A stretch of 64,000 nucleotides of DNA from Ottowia flava. Lineage in GTDB: Bacteria; Pseudomonadota; Gammaproteobacteria; Burkholderiales; Burkholderiaceae_C. Location of the stretch: contig NZ_VRUA01000017.1 in NCBI RefSeq assembly GCF_008017535.1, forward strand, positions 1-64,000. Direction: 5' to 3'. Shown here in pieces: positions 27,928 through 37,311 of the stretch. Within the stretch, counting starts at the first letter, position 1. Each line of letters starts with the position of its first letter. A model generated the notes under the pieces. That model had not been told where the DNA came from, did not search any database, and worked only from the letters and a program-made list of their open reading frames with translations. The position numbers were made by a program, and so were the translations under genes.

Positions 27928-28311
27928 GTGACCTCTGCAGCCACCCCACGCAGCGGCACCGTGCTGTTCGCCCACGGTTCGCGCGACCCGGCCTGGCGTG
28001 CGCCGATCGAAGCGGTGGCCGCGCGCATGCGCCAGCTCTCGCCCGGCGCGCTGGTGACCTGCGCCTACCTCGAATTCACCGCGCCCGATCTCGCCGCCGC
28101 GGTGCAGGAGCTGTTGGCACAGGGCGCGGCCCGCATCACCGTGTGGCCGATGTTTCTGGGCGCCGGACGCCACGCACGCGAAGACCTGCCCCGTCTCATC
28201 GACCAACTGCGGCAAACCCATCCGGACGTGCCGATGCATCTGCAGGCCGCCATCGCCGAGGACCCGCGGGTGCTGGACGCCATGGCCCGCAGCGCGCTCG
28301 ATTCACCATAG
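27928..28311 (+). CDS. Short CbiX sirohydrochlorin chelatase
   Basis: 127-residue single-domain CbiX/SirB-type protein starting at GTG 27928. The N-terminal FAHGSRDPAW holds the first metal-binding histidine (H16), and LGAGRHAREDLP the second (near residue 80). It would insert cobalt or iron into sirohydrochlorin for cobalamin or sirohaem. It lies next to cysB, and sirohaem serves sulfite reductase, so a sulfur-assimilation link is reasonable. Placement 3 nt after lptG suggests read-through transcription. Confidence 0.87.
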   Translation: MTSAATPRSGTVLFAHGSRDPAWRAPIEAVAARMRQLSPGALVTCAYLEFTAPDLAAAVQELLAQGAARITVWPMFLGAGRHAREDLPRLIDQLRQTHPDVPMHLQAAIAEDPRVLDAMARSALDSP

Positions 28312-28329
28312 CGCGCCGGCCTGTGGCGT

Positions 28330-28375
28330 GGAATCTTTAGAACCAATATTGCATAATAAACAGGTTCTATATTCC
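28330..28375 (+). promoter_or_regulatory. Nested palindrome upstream of cysB
   Basis: Outer arms GGAAT (28330-28334) / ATTCC (28371-28375) and inner arms TAGAACC (28338-28344) / GGTTCTA (28363-28369) flank an AT-rich centre (AATATTGCATAATAAACA). It ends 7 nt before the cysB ATG, so bound protein would block initiation. Likely the CysB autoregulatory site; inferred. Confidence 0.65.
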
Positions 28376-28382
28376 AAACACC

Positions 28383-29324
28383 ATGAACCTGCACCAGTTT
28401 CGCTTCGTTCAGGAGGCCGTGCGCCGCAACCTGAACCTGACCGAAGCGGCCAAGGCGCTGCACACCTCGCAGCCCGGCGTCTCCAAAGCCATCATCGAGC
28501 TGGAAGAAGAGCTCGGCATCGAGATCTTCACGCGCCACGGCAAACGCCTCAAGCGCGTGACCGAGCCGGGCGAGAAGGTGCTGGAGGCCATCGCCATCAT
28601 CCAGCGCGAAGTCGGCAACCTTAAACGCATTGGCGAGGAATACAGCGCGCAGGACACCGGCACCCTGTCGATCGCCACCACCCACACCCAGGCGCGCTAC
28701 GTGCTGCCACTGCCGGTGGCCAAGCTGCGCGAACGCTACCCCAAGGTCAACATCAGCCTGCACCAGGGCGCGCCCGATCAGGTGGCGCGCATGGTGATCG
28801 AGGAGACGGCGGAGATCGGCATTGCCACCGAGTCGCTGGCCAACTACCCCGAGCTGGTCACCCTGCCCTGCTACGAGTGGCAGCACGTGCTGGTGCTGCC
28901 GCGCGCGCACCCGCTGGCGCAGAAGACGCGCCTGTCGCTGGAAGACATCGCCGTTGAGCCGCTGATCACCTACCACCCATCGTTCACTGGCCGCACGCGC
29001 ATCGACAGCGCGTTTGCGCAGCGCCAGCTGACGCCGCGCATCGTGCTGGAGGCGATCGACTCCGACGTGATCAAGACCTATGTGCGCCTGGGCCTGGGCA
29101 TCGGCATCGTGGCCGAAATGGCGGTGGAGGCAGAGAAAGACCCCGACCTGGTCACCCGCCCGCTGGGCCAGCTGCTGGGCCAGAACGTGGCGCGCATCGC
29201 GCTCAAGCGCGGCGCCTATTTGCGCGACTTTGTCTATCAGTTCGCCAGCCTGCTGTCCGACCGGCTCGACAAGGATTTGATCCTGCGGGCGATGAGCGGG
29301 CACGTCGCTGATTATGAACTCTGA
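28383..29324 (+). CDS. cysB: CysB-type LysR regulator
   Basis: 313-residue LysR protein of the CysB/Cbl subgroup. It begins MNLHQFRFVQEAVRRNLNLT and has the helix-turn-helix ALHTSQPGVSKAIIELEEEL. The effector domain contains the subgroup's TTHTQARYVLP (inducer-binding Thr/Gln) and HQGAPDQVA. CysB activates sulfate and sulfonate assimilation genes with O-acetylserine or N-acetylserine as signal. The neighbouring CbiX and the metY gene elsewhere fit sulfur metabolism. Confidence 0.9.
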   Translation: MNLHQFRFVQEAVRRNLNLTEAAKALHTSQPGVSKAIIELEEELGIEIFTRHGKRLKRVTEPGEKVLEAIAIIQREVGNLKRIGEEYSAQDTGTLSIATTHTQARYVLPLPVAKLRERYPKVNISLHQGAPDQVARMVIEETAEIGIATESLANYPELVTLPCYEWQHVLVLPRAHPLAQKTRLSLEDIAVEPLITYHPSFTGRTRIDSAFAQRQLTPRIVLEAIDSDVIKTYVRLGLGIGIVAEMAVEAEKDPDLVTRPLGQLLGQNVARIALKRGAYLRDFVYQFASLLSDRLDKDLILRAMSGHVADYEL

Positions 29325-29326
29325 GC

Positions 29327-29440
29327 TCCCCCCTGTGGCGCTGACGCGCCTTCCCCCTCTCTCTTCGCGCTCCGCGCTTCGGGAGGGGAGACAACGCCAA
29401 TGCCCGGCGCAGGTCCGGGCATGGCGTTTGCTGGTTTTGG
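29327..29440 (+). repeat. Family B repeat with conserved hairpin, copy 2
   Basis: Directly follows the cysB stop. AACGCC (29393-29398) and ATGCCCGG (29400-29407) pair with CCGGGCAT (29415-29422) and GGCGTT (29423-29428). There is one bulged base and the loop is CGCAGGT, identical to the 4.1-kb copy although the stem differs. Confidence 0.75.
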
Positions 29441-29495
29441 GGGTATGCGGCGCTGACGTGCACTGCGAGCGTCGGTGAGTTGCCAACGCCCTCAT

Positions 29496-29562
29496 GCTCT
29501 TAATTTTCTAGCTGGCCGCGCAAGTCCCACTAGGGATAGACGGCGATTTCTCTTGTAAAACA
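29496..29562 (+). repeat. Family A repeat, moderately diverged
   Basis: TTAATTTTCTAGCTGG left end, then CCGCGCAAGTCCCACTAGGG and CGGCGATTTCTCTTGTAAAA. It resembles the lpdA 3' copy in core sequence and lies 24 nt before the aminotransferase start. Confidence 0.7.
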
Positions 29563-29586
29563 CCTTTTCACTTTCTCGCGACTCCG

Positions 29587-30753
29587 ATGACGACGACGCC
29601 TGTTTTTCCTTCCCGGCTGCCGAACGTGGGCACCACCATCTTCACCGTGATGTCGGCGCTGGCGACGGAGCACCAGGCGGTGAACCTGGGTCAGGGCTTC
29701 CCCGATTTCGACTGCGACCCCAAGCTGGTGGACGGCGTGAACAACGCCATGCGCGAAGGCCTGAACCAGTACCCGCCGATGACCGGGGTGCCCGTGCTGC
29801 GCGAGGCGATCGCCGCCAAGATCCTGGCGCAGACCGGCCGCGCCTACGACGCGGGCAGCGAGATCACCGTGACCGCCGGCGCCACGCAGGCCATCCTGAC
29901 GGCCATCCTGTGCTGCGCCGGTCCGGGTGACGAGGTGATCGTGCTCGAACCCTGCTACGACAGCTACGTCCCCAACATCGAGCTGACCGGCGCCACCGTC
30001 GTGCGCGTGCCGCTGACGCCCGGCACCTTCCGCCCCGACTTCGACAAGATCGCCGCCGCGCTCAGCCCGCGCACCCGCGCCATGGTGATCAATTCGCCGC
30101 ACAACCCCAGCGGCACCGTCTGGTCGCCCGCCGACATGCAGCGGCTTGACGAGCTGCTGGCGCCGACCAACGTGCTGGTCATCAGCGACGAGGTGTACGA
30201 GCACATGGTCTTCGCGCCGCTGCGGCACGAAAGCGTGGCACGCTTGCCGGGCCTCGCCGCGCGCAGCTTCATCGTGAGCAGCTTCGGCAAGACCTTCCAC
30301 GTCACCGGCTGGAAGATCGGCTACGTCGCCGCGCCCGCGGCGCTGACGGCCGAGTTCCGCAAGGTGCACCAGTTCAACGTGTTCACCGTCAACACGCCCA
30401 TGCAGCACGGTCTGGCCCGCTACCTGCAGGACCCGGCGCCCTACATCAACCTGCCGGCCTTCTACGCCGCCAAGCGCGATTTGTTCCGCCAGGGCCTGGC
30501 GTCGACCAAGTTCCGCCTGTTGCCCTGCGAAGGCACCTACTTCCAGTGCGTCGCCATCGACGGTCTGGGCGTGCCCGAGCGCGATTTGAGCGAAGCCGAC
30601 TTCTGCCAATGGCTCACCCGCGAGATCGGCGTCGCCGCCATTCCGCTGTCGGCCTTCTACGGCAACGGGTTCGACCAGAAGGTCGTGCGCTTTTGCTTCG
30701 CCAAGAAGGACGAGACCTTGCGCGCGGCGCTGGCGCGGCTGGCCAAGCTGTAA
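29587..30753 (+). CDS. Methionine aminotransferase-like PLP enzyme
   Basis: 388-residue class I/II aminotransferase. The Schiff-base lysine is K235 in SSFGKTFHVTGWK. LGQGFPDFDCDP, YPPMTGVPVLREAIA and NSPHNPSGTVW are typical of the YbdL/kynurenine-aminotransferase group, which prefers methionine, glutamine and aromatic amino acids. It may recycle methionine from ketomethylthiobutyrate. It is monocistronic, framed by family A repeats on both sides. Confidence 0.88.
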   Translation: MTTTPVFPSRLPNVGTTIFTVMSALATEHQAVNLGQGFPDFDCDPKLVDGVNNAMREGLNQYPPMTGVPVLREAIAAKILAQTGRAYDAGSEITVTAGATQAILTAILCCAGPGDEVIVLEPCYDSYVPNIELTGATVVRVPLTPGTFRPDFDKIAAALSPRTRAMVINSPHNPSGTVWSPADMQRLDELLAPTNVLVISDEVYEHMVFAPLRHESVARLPGLAARSFIVSSFGKTFHVTGWKIGYVAAPAALTAEFRKVHQFNVFTVNTPMQHGLARYLQDPAPYINLPAFYAAKRDLFRQGLASTKFRLLPCEGTYFQCVAIDGLGVPERDLSEADFCQWLTREIGVAAIPLSAFYGNGFDQKVVRFCFAKKDETLRAALARLAKL

Positions 30754-30769
30754 GCTGTGGCTGCGAAAC

Positions 30770-30833
30770 GCTATAACTTGAATAGCTGGTTGCGCCGGTG
30801 GCTGTAGGGCCAGCGGGTCATTTCTCTTGAATT
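30770..30833 (+). repeat. Family A dispersed repeat
   Basis: GCTATAACTTGAATAGCTGG, then TTGCGCCGGTGGCTGTAGGG, CCAGCGGGTCATTT and CTCTTGAA. It lies between the aminotransferase and the EVE-domain gene. Confidence 0.9.
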
Positions 30834-30954
30834 CAACGTACCTGGCAGACGCGTGTGCCGTGTGCCGTGTGCCAGCTAGCGTGACCGCCGGGTCTGGTTG
30901 AGCCATCCACCGTTGCGAGCTTGCGCCCCCAGCCGCTCGCCGCACAATGGCGCA

Positions 30955-31443
<489 letters not shown>

Positions 31444-31537
31444 TGCGCTGCCGACGCTCGGCGCCGTCCTACAGCCTGCACCGGCGCGGCGCCCTAAGCT
31501 GATCGGGCTTGTACAGCCTGCCAGGCTCTTTCGCGCC

Positions 31538-32473
31538 ATGCCCAAAACCAGCGAATCCACCGACGAAGACGACACCCCGCCCCGCGCCCCGGCGCGTGTG
31601 GTGTGGAAGGGCGCGATCAGCTTCGGGCTGGTTCACATCCCGGTGGCGCTGTACACCGCGACCACCAGCGGCGGCGTCGATTTCGACTGGCTGGACCGCC
31701 GCACCATGGAGCCGGTGGGCTACAAGCGCATCAACAAGAAGACCGGCAAGGAGATTGCGGCGGCCGACATCGTCAAAGGCGTGGAGGTGGAAGACGGCCA
31801 GTACGTGGTGCTGAGCGCAGACGAGATCAAGGCGGCCTTTCCCAAGACCACGCAGACGATCGAGATCGAAAGCTTCATCCACGCCAGCGAGATCCCCTTC
31901 ACCTACCTGGAACGGCCGTACTACCTGGCGCCCATCAACCGCGGCGAGAAGGTGTACGCGCTGCTGCGCGAGGCGCTGCTGGAGACCGAGCGCGTCGGCG
32001 TGGCCCGCGTGGTGATCCAGACCAAGCAACACCTGGCCGTGCTGGTGCCCAGTGGCCCGGCGCTGATCCTGAACCTGCTGCGCTGGGGCGGCGAGATCCG
32101 CTCTTTTGAAGCCCTGAAGCTGCCGCCGGCGGGCGTGAAGGCGGCCGGCTTGAAGGAAGGCGAGCTGAAGATGGCGCGCCAGCTGATCGAGGAGATGACC
32201 GCGCCCTGGGACGCGGACGACTTCCGCGATTCCTTCCGCGACGAGATCATGCGGCTGGTGCGCCAGAAGGCCGAGTCGGGCGAAGCGAAGAGCGTCGAAA
32301 AGGTGGCGCCCACCGGCGAAGGCGGCAGCGCCAAACCGGGCGCCGAGATCATCGACCTGACCGAATTGCTCAAGCGCAGCCTGCAGGGCGGCGCCAAGGA
32401 CAAGGACGACGATGGCGAGTCGAAAGCCACCCCCGCCAAGGCCAAGCCGCGCGCGCCGCGCAAGCGCGCCTGA
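31538..32473 (+). CDS. ku: Non-homologous end-joining protein Ku
   Basis: 311-residue bacterial Ku. The core begins ARVVWKGAISFGLVHIPVALYTA and continues through DRRTMEPVGYKRINKKTGKEI to KMARQLIEEMTAPWDADDF. The homodimer rings DNA ends and recruits LigD. The C-terminal ~50 residues are Lys/Ala/Pro-rich (KATPAKAKPRAPRKRA), the extension that contacts DNA and LigD in other Ku proteins. The ligD start lies inside this extension, so the two genes overlap by 62 nt. Confidence 0.96.
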   Translation: MPKTSESTDEDDTPPRAPARVVWKGAISFGLVHIPVALYTATTSGGVDFDWLDRRTMEPVGYKRINKKTGKEIAAADIVKGVEVEDGQYVVLSADEIKAAFPKTTQTIEIESFIHASEIPFTYLERPYYLAPINRGEKVYALLREALLETERVGVARVVIQTKQHLAVLVPSGPALILNLLRWGGEIRSFEALKLPPAGVKAAGLKEGELKMARQLIEEMTAPWDADDFRDSFRDEIMRLVRQKAESGEAKSVEKVAPTGEGGSAKPGAEIIDLTELLKRSLQGGAKDKDDDGESKATPAKAKPRAPRKRA

Positions 32474-35195
32474 GGCGGCCAAGCCCTCGCCGGCGCAGCG
32501 CCCAAGCCGCGCACCCGTCCTTGCGGATTTCAAGGAAAATCCGGACTCCGCCTTACAACCATCTGCGCAGACAGCTACCAAATCAGAAGCGAATGGAGCG
32601 CCGGACGCGCTGCGCGCCTACCGCGCCAAACGCAACTTTGCACGCACGCCCGAGCCCGACGGCAGCGCGTCCGTGGCGCCTGGCGCGGGCGACCTGCGCT
32701 ACGTCATCCAGAAGCACTGGGCCAGCCACCTGCACTACGACCTGCGCCTGGAATGGGGCGGCACCATGCACAGCTGGGCCGTGCCCAAGGGCCCGAGCCT
32801 CGACCCGGCCGACAAGCGCCTGGCCGTGCAAGTCGAAGACCACCCCATCGCCTACAACGACTTCGAAGGCCAGATCCCGCCCGGCCAGTACGGCAGTGGC
32901 CGCGTCATCGTGTGGGACCGCGGCACCTGGACGCCGGCGGGCGACCCGGCGCAAGCCTTTGCGAAGGGCCACCTCAAGATCGACCTGCACGGCGTCAAGC
33001 TGCGCGGGCGCTGGGCGCTGGTGCGGTTGAAGGACGCGCAGGCGCGGCAGCCGCCGTGGCTGCTGGTCAAGGACCGCGACGCCGAAGCGCGCCGCGCCAG
33101 CGAGTACGACGTCACCGCCGCGCTGCCGGATTCGGTCGGGCCGTCAGGCAACGCGGTGCCAAGCGCGACCCAGGCCGTCAATGCGCCACGGTCGGCTGGC
33201 GCAGGCGCGGCAAAGGCCTCGGCGAAGGCCGCGGCGCCCAAGTCGACCGGCCGCCAACGCAGCGCACCACAGCCCCCTGCGGCGGCGCTGCCCGACACCT
33301 TGTCCCCCCAACTCGCCCAACTGGCCGACGCGCCGCCGCCCGACCCCGCCGACTGGCAGTGGGAGATGAAGTTTGACGGCTACCGCCTGCTGGCGCGCGT
33401 GGACGCCGCGGGCGCGGTGCGCCTGCTCACCCGCAACGGCCTGGACTGGACGGCGCGCATGCCGGCGCTGGCGCAAGCCGTCGCCGGGCTGAATCTGCCC
33501 GGCAGCTGGCTGGACGGCGAGGTGGTTATGCCGAACGACGACGGTGTGCCCGATTTCGCCGCGCTGCAGCGCGCGTTCGACGAGCGACGGGCGGGCGATT
33601 TGGTGCTCTACCTGTTCGACGCGCCTTGGCTGTGCGGCGTCGACCAGACCGCGCTGCCGCTGACCGACCGCCGCGCCGCGCTGGAAGCCGCCCTGCCCAA
33701 GCTGCCCGGCGCGGGCACGGTCCGCCTGTCCGCCGTGCTGCCCGGCGACCCCGCCAGCCTGCTGGCCAGCGCCTGCCGCATGGGGCTGGAAGGGCTGATC
33801 GGCAAGCGGCTGGGCGCGCCCTACCGCGCCGGCCGCTCGGCCGACTGGATCAAGCTGAAGTGCCAGCAGAGCGACGAATTCGTCATCGCGGGCTTCACCG
33901 GCGGCCAGGGCGCGCGCAGCGAACTGGGCGCGCTGGTGCTGGCCGCGCACGACGCGCAGGGCCGGCTGCGCTGGGCGGGCAACGTGGGCAGCGGGTTTTC
34001 GGGGGCGACGCTGGCGGACCTGCAGCGCCGGTTGACGGCCCCGCAGCAGGCAGACAACCCGCTGGCGCCCGGCGACAAGGTGCCGGGCCGCGTGCAGTGG
34101 GTCGCGCCCCAGCTGGTGGCCCAGGTGCGCCACGCGGGGCTGACGCCGCAGGGCCATGTGCGGCAGGCCGTATTCCTGGGCTTGCGCGAAGACAAGGCGG
34201 CGCGGGACGTCGAATTCCCAGGCGTTTCAAAGTCAAATCGACCCACAGCCCTACAACCACCTGCTCAGGCAGCTACCAAACAAGGAGCAAAAATGCCCGC
34301 CCCCCCAACCATCGACGGCCAGCGGCTGACCCACCCCGAGCGCGTCATCGACCCCGCCAGCGGCACCACCAAGCTCGCCCTGGCGCGCTACTACGCCACC
34401 GTGGCGCCACTGATCCAGCCGCACCTGACCGACCGCCCCGTCGCCCTGCTGCGCGCGCCGGACGGGCTGGGCGGCGAGCTGTTCTTCCAGAAGCACCTGC
34501 AGGGTCGCCCGATCGCCAGTGTGACCCAGTTGCCGGCCAAGCTGGACCCCGGCCACGCGCCGCTGCTGGCGATCGACAGCGCCGCCGCGCTGCTGGCGGT
34601 GGTGCAGTTCAATACCGTGGAGTTGCACACCTGGAACGCCGCCGCCGACAAGATCGAGCGACCCGACCGCTTCGTGCTCGACCTCGACCCCGGCGAAGGC
34701 GTGGCCTGGGCGCAGGTGCAAGAGGGCGCCCAGCTGGCGCGCACGTTGCTGACCGAGCTGGGCCTGGTGCCGTTTTTGAAAACCAGCGGCGGCAAGGGCT
34801 TGCACGTGGTCGTGCCGATCAAGCGCCTACAGGGTTGGGACGCGGTCAAGGACTTCAGCCGCGCGCTGGCCGAACACCTGGCGCGCCTGATGCCGGACCG
34901 CTTCACCGCCGTCAGCGGGCCCAAGAACCGCGTCGGCCGCATCTACCCGGATTACCTGCGCAACGGGCGCGGGGCCACCACGGTGGCGGCCTGGTCGGCG
35001 CGCGCGCGACCGGGCATGGGCGTGTCGGTGCCGATCGGCTGGGACGAGCTGGCGCGCGTGGGCGGCGGCGCGCACTGGACGCTGGGCAACATCGAACAGC
35101 GCCTGCGCACCGGCAACGCGCCGTGGGACGGCTGGGGCGAATCTGCGCGCGCGATCGGCGCCGCGGTGAAGACGCTGGCGAAAGCGTCCCGATAG
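32412..35195 (+). CDS. ligD: Multidomain DNA ligase D
   Basis: 927 residues in the order phosphoesterase-ligase-polymerase. The phosphoesterase domain (~60-225) has QKHWASHLHYDLRLEW with H102, H108 and D110. The ATP-dependent ligase (~295-600) has nucleophile K320 in EMKFDGYR. The polymerase/primase (~635-925) has catalytic D757 and D759 in LDLDPG. With Ku it repairs double-strand breaks by NHEJ. Two family A repeats are translated in frame: residues ~38-58 just before the phosphoesterase domain, and ~604-626 in the ligase-polymerase linker. The start overlaps the 3' end of ku. Confidence 0.96.
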   Translation: MASRKPPPPRPSRARRASAPEAAKPSPAQRPSRAPVLADFKENPDSALQPSAQTATKSEANGAPDALRAYRAKRNFARTPEPDGSASVAPGAGDLRYVIQKHWASHLHYDLRLEWGGTMHSWAVPKGPSLDPADKRLAVQVEDHPIAYNDFEGQIPPGQYGSGRVIVWDRGTWTPAGDPAQAFAKGHLKIDLHGVKLRGRWALVRLKDAQARQPPWLLVKDRDAEARRASEYDVTAALPDSVGPSGNAVPSATQAVNAPRSAGAGAAKASAKAAAPKSTGRQRSAPQPPAAALPDTLSPQLAQLADAPPPDPADWQWEMKFDGYRLLARVDAAGAVRLLTRNGLDWTARMPALAQAVAGLNLPGSWLDGEVVMPNDDGVPDFAALQRAFDERRAGDLVLYLFDAPWLCGVDQTALPLTDRRAALEAALPKLPGAGTVRLSAVLPGDPASLLASACRMGLEGLIGKRLGAPYRAGRSADWIKLKCQQSDEFVIAGFTGGQGARSELGALVLAAHDAQGRLRWAGNVGSGFSGATLADLQRRLTAPQQADNPLAPGDKVPGRVQWVAPQLVAQVRHAGLTPQGHVRQAVFLGLREDKAARDVEFPGVSKSNRPTALQPPAQAATKQGAKMPAPPTIDGQRLTHPERVIDPASGTTKLALARYYATVAPLIQPHLTDRPVALLRAPDGLGGELFFQKHLQGRPIASVTQLPAKLDPGHAPLLAIDSAAALLAVVQFNTVELHTWNAAADKIERPDRFVLDLDPGEGVAWAQVQEGAQLARTLLTELGLVPFLKTSGGKGLHVVVPIKRLQGWDAVKDFSRALAEHLARLMPDRFTAVSGPKNRVGRIYPDYLRNGRGATTVAAWSARARPGMGVSVPIGWDELARVGGGAHWTLGNIEQRLRTGNAPWDGWGESARAIGAAVKTLAKASR
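32527..32583 (-). repeat. Family A repeat inside ligD (N-terminal)
   Basis: Reverse copy: TTTCAAGGAAAATCCGGAC, GCCTTACAACCATCTGCGCA, GACAGCTACC. It is translated in frame as ENPDSALQPSAQTATK ahead of the phosphoesterase domain. Confidence 0.9.
34226..34282 (-). repeat. Family A repeat inside ligD (ligase-polymerase linker)
   Basis: Reverse near-consensus copy: TTTCAAAGTCAAATCGACCC, GCCCTACAACCACCTGCTCA, GGCAGCTACC. It is translated as SNRPTALQPPAQAATK exactly between two catalytic domains. Confidence 0.93.
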
Positions 35196-35201
35196 GCGCG
35201 T

Positions 35202-36191
35202 TCAGGCCGGCTGGCGGTACACGATCACCTTGAGCGAGCGCGCCTCGTCCCGGTCGGCAAATGCGGGCGGGTTGGGCAGGCGGCCCACGCGCTGCAGGCT
35301 GGGCGCCTGTTCGCGCATCGCGTCGTCAATGAAGTCGGGGCCCAGCTCGGGCGCGTTCAGGCACAGCAAGGCCTGGCCGCCGGGCGCCAGCAGATCGGGC
35401 AGGCGGCGCATCAGGCGCGGGTAGTCTTTGGTCGCGATGAAGCTGCCCTTCTGGTAGCTGGGCGGGTCGACGATCACCAGGTCGTACGGGCCGGCGCGGC
35501 CCAGCTTGCCCCAGGTGCTGAAGATGTCGTGCGCCAGAAAACTGGCGCTGCCCTGCCCCGGCCCCAGCAACCCGTTCAGGCGGTGGTTCTGCTGCCCCAC
35601 CGCCAGCGCGCCGCGCGCCATGTCGATGTTGACCACCTGCGCCGCACCGCCCAGCAAGGCCACGACGGAAAACGCGCAGGTGTAGGCAAACAGGTTGAGC
35701 ACGCGCGCGCCGCCGCCTTCGCGGTCGGCCAGCGCCGCACACTGCTCGCGCACCCAACGCCGCCCCTCGGCCATGTCCAGAAACAGGCCGTGGTTCTGCC
35801 CGCGCAGCAACTGCAGGCGGTAGCGGGCGCCGGCCTCCTGCACGGTGTGCGGCTCGGGCAATTCGCCCGCCATCAGCCGCGTGTCGGCCTGCCCGCCCGG
35901 CGCGCGCGACTGGAACGCCCAAGTCAGCGGCGCGCCAGTGGCCAGCGCATCCCAGCGTGCCTGCAGCCGCGCACCGACCTCGGCCAGCTGCGCGTCCGTC
36001 ACCGCCTGGAAGCTGGTCAACACCAGCGCCGGTGGCAGCGCGTCCAGCGTCCAGTGCTCTTCGCCAGGGAAAAGCCCACCGCGGCCATGGAACAGGCGCG
36101 TGGCCTCGGCGCACACGGGCATGGCGGCGATGGCTTCGGCGAGGTGGTGCATGTCAGACGCGGCGCAGCGGTTGGGAAAAGCGGCGGCCAT
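35202..36191 (-). CDS. RlmI-like class I SAM methyltransferase
   Basis: 329-residue methyltransferase resembling the 23S rRNA m5C RlmI/YccW group without the PUA domain. SAM motif I is VLNLFAYTCAFSV, motif IV is VIVDPPSYQKGSF, and RGQNHGLFLDMAEGRRWV precedes the Rossmann core. An rRNA substrate is likely from family habit but not proven. The start is uncertain: ATG at 36191 or at 36152 (MHHLAEAI). It is convergent with ligD, only 6 nt apart at the stops. Confidence 0.82.
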   Translation of the reverse strand: MAAAFPNRCAASDMHHLAEAIAAMPVCAEATRLFHGRGGLFPGEEHWTLDALPPALVLTSFQAVTDAQLAEVGARLQARWDALATGAPLTWAFQSRAPGGQADTRLMAGELPEPHTVQEAGARYRLQLLRGQNHGLFLDMAEGRRWVREQCAALADREGGGARVLNLFAYTCAFSVVALLGGAAQVVNIDMARGALAVGQQNHRLNGLLGPGQGSASFLAHDIFSTWGKLGRAGPYDLVIVDPPSYQKGSFIATKDYPRLMRRLPDLLAPGGQALLCLNAPELGPDFIDDAMREQAPSLQRVGRLPNPPAFADRDEARSLKVIVYRQPA

Positions 36192-36321
36192 CCTACCCGC
36201 AGAGGCAAGTTGACCTGAAGCAGGGTTCGGGTTGCACCTCTTGCCACGGGCGCGCTGGCGACCCTACAGTGGGTTTGCAAGCGGCGCGTTGCCGCTGGAT
36301 GTACCTCTAGGAGATGGTTGA

Positions 36322-37311
36322 ATGGCTGTGAATACTCTCTGGACCCGCCGTCGCATCGCGCAAGTCAGCGCTGCCTGCCTTGCCGTGTGCGCCATGGGCG
36401 CTTCGGCCGAGGCGAACTACCCCACCAAGCCGGTGCGCATCGTGGTGGGCTTCTCGGCGGGCGGCACCACCGACATCGTCGCGCGCATCATGGCCAAGGA
36501 ATTGACCACGGCACTCGGCCAGTCGTTCGTGGTCGACAACAAGCCCGGCGCCGGCAGCAACATCGCCACCGACATGGTGGCCGCGGCGCCGCCCGACGGC
36601 TACACCCTGCTCTTCGTGGCAGTGACCAGCGCGATCAACCAGACGCTCTACCCCAAGGTCAAGTTCGACCTGAACCGCGACTTCGAAGCGGTGGCCCTGG
36701 GCGCCAAGGTGCCCAACATCCTGGTCGTCAACCCCAGCGTGCCCGCCAAGAACGTCAAGGAATTCATCGACTGGGCGCGCGCCAACGAAGGCAAGATTTC
36801 CTACGCCTCGTCCGGCAGCGGCACGTCCATCCACATGGCGGGCGAGATGTTCAAGGTGCGCACGGGTCTGAAGACCCAGCACATCCCCTACAAGGGCAGC
36901 GCGCCGGCCGTCACCGACCTGATCGGCAACCAGGTGCAGTTCATGTTCGACAACATGCCCGCGTCCTGGCCGCATGTGCAGGCGGGCAAGCTGAAGGCAT
37001 TGGCGGTGACGACCAAGACCCGTTCGCCCTCCGCGCCCGATTTGCCGACGATGGAAGAAAGCGGCGTCAAGCCGTTCGACGTCAGCTCGTGGTTCGGCCT
37101 GATTGCGCCCAAGGGCACGCCCAAGGACATCGTCGACAAGCTGAACAAGGCCATGAACGCTGCCTTCGACAAGCCTGAAGTGAAGGAAGCCTACGCCAAG
37201 CTCGGCGCCGTGGCCGAGAAGAACACGCCGCAGGATTTCAGCAAATTCATCGCCGCTGAGGTGAAGAACTGGGCGCCGATCGTGAAGGCGTCGGGGGCGA
37301 CGGTGGATTGA
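36322..37311 (+). CDS. Bug/TctC-type solute-binding protein
   Basis: 329-residue periplasmic receptor of the tripartite tricarboxylate family. A signal peptide ends near GASAEA; the mature protein opens YPTKPVRIVVGFSAGGTTD and has VVDNKPGAGSNIATD and IPYKGSAPAVTDLIGNQ, all typical. Bug proteins bind carboxylates or amino-acid derivatives; many lack a linked TctAB transporter, as here. GGAG lies 11 nt before the ATG. Confidence 0.92.
   Translation: MAVNTLWTRRRIAQVSAACLAVCAMGASAEANYPTKPVRIVVGFSAGGTTDIVARIMAKELTTALGQSFVVDNKPGAGSNIATDMVAAAPPDGYTLLFVAVTSAINQTLYPKVKFDLNRDFEAVALGAKVPNILVVNPSVPAKNVKEFIDWARANEGKISYASSGSGTSIHMAGEMFKVRTGLKTQHIPYKGSAPAVTDLIGNQVQFMFDNMPASWPHVQAGKLKALAVTTKTRSPSAPDLPTMEESGVKPFDVSSWFGLIAPKGTPKDIVDKLNKAMNAAFDKPEVKEAYAKLGAVAEKNTPQDFSKFIAAEVKNWAPIVKASGATVD

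Noticed and set aside
33626-35233. 535-codon plus-strand frame inside ligD
   Set aside because: Plus-one shadow of ligD, Arg/Ala/Gly-rich, no motifs.
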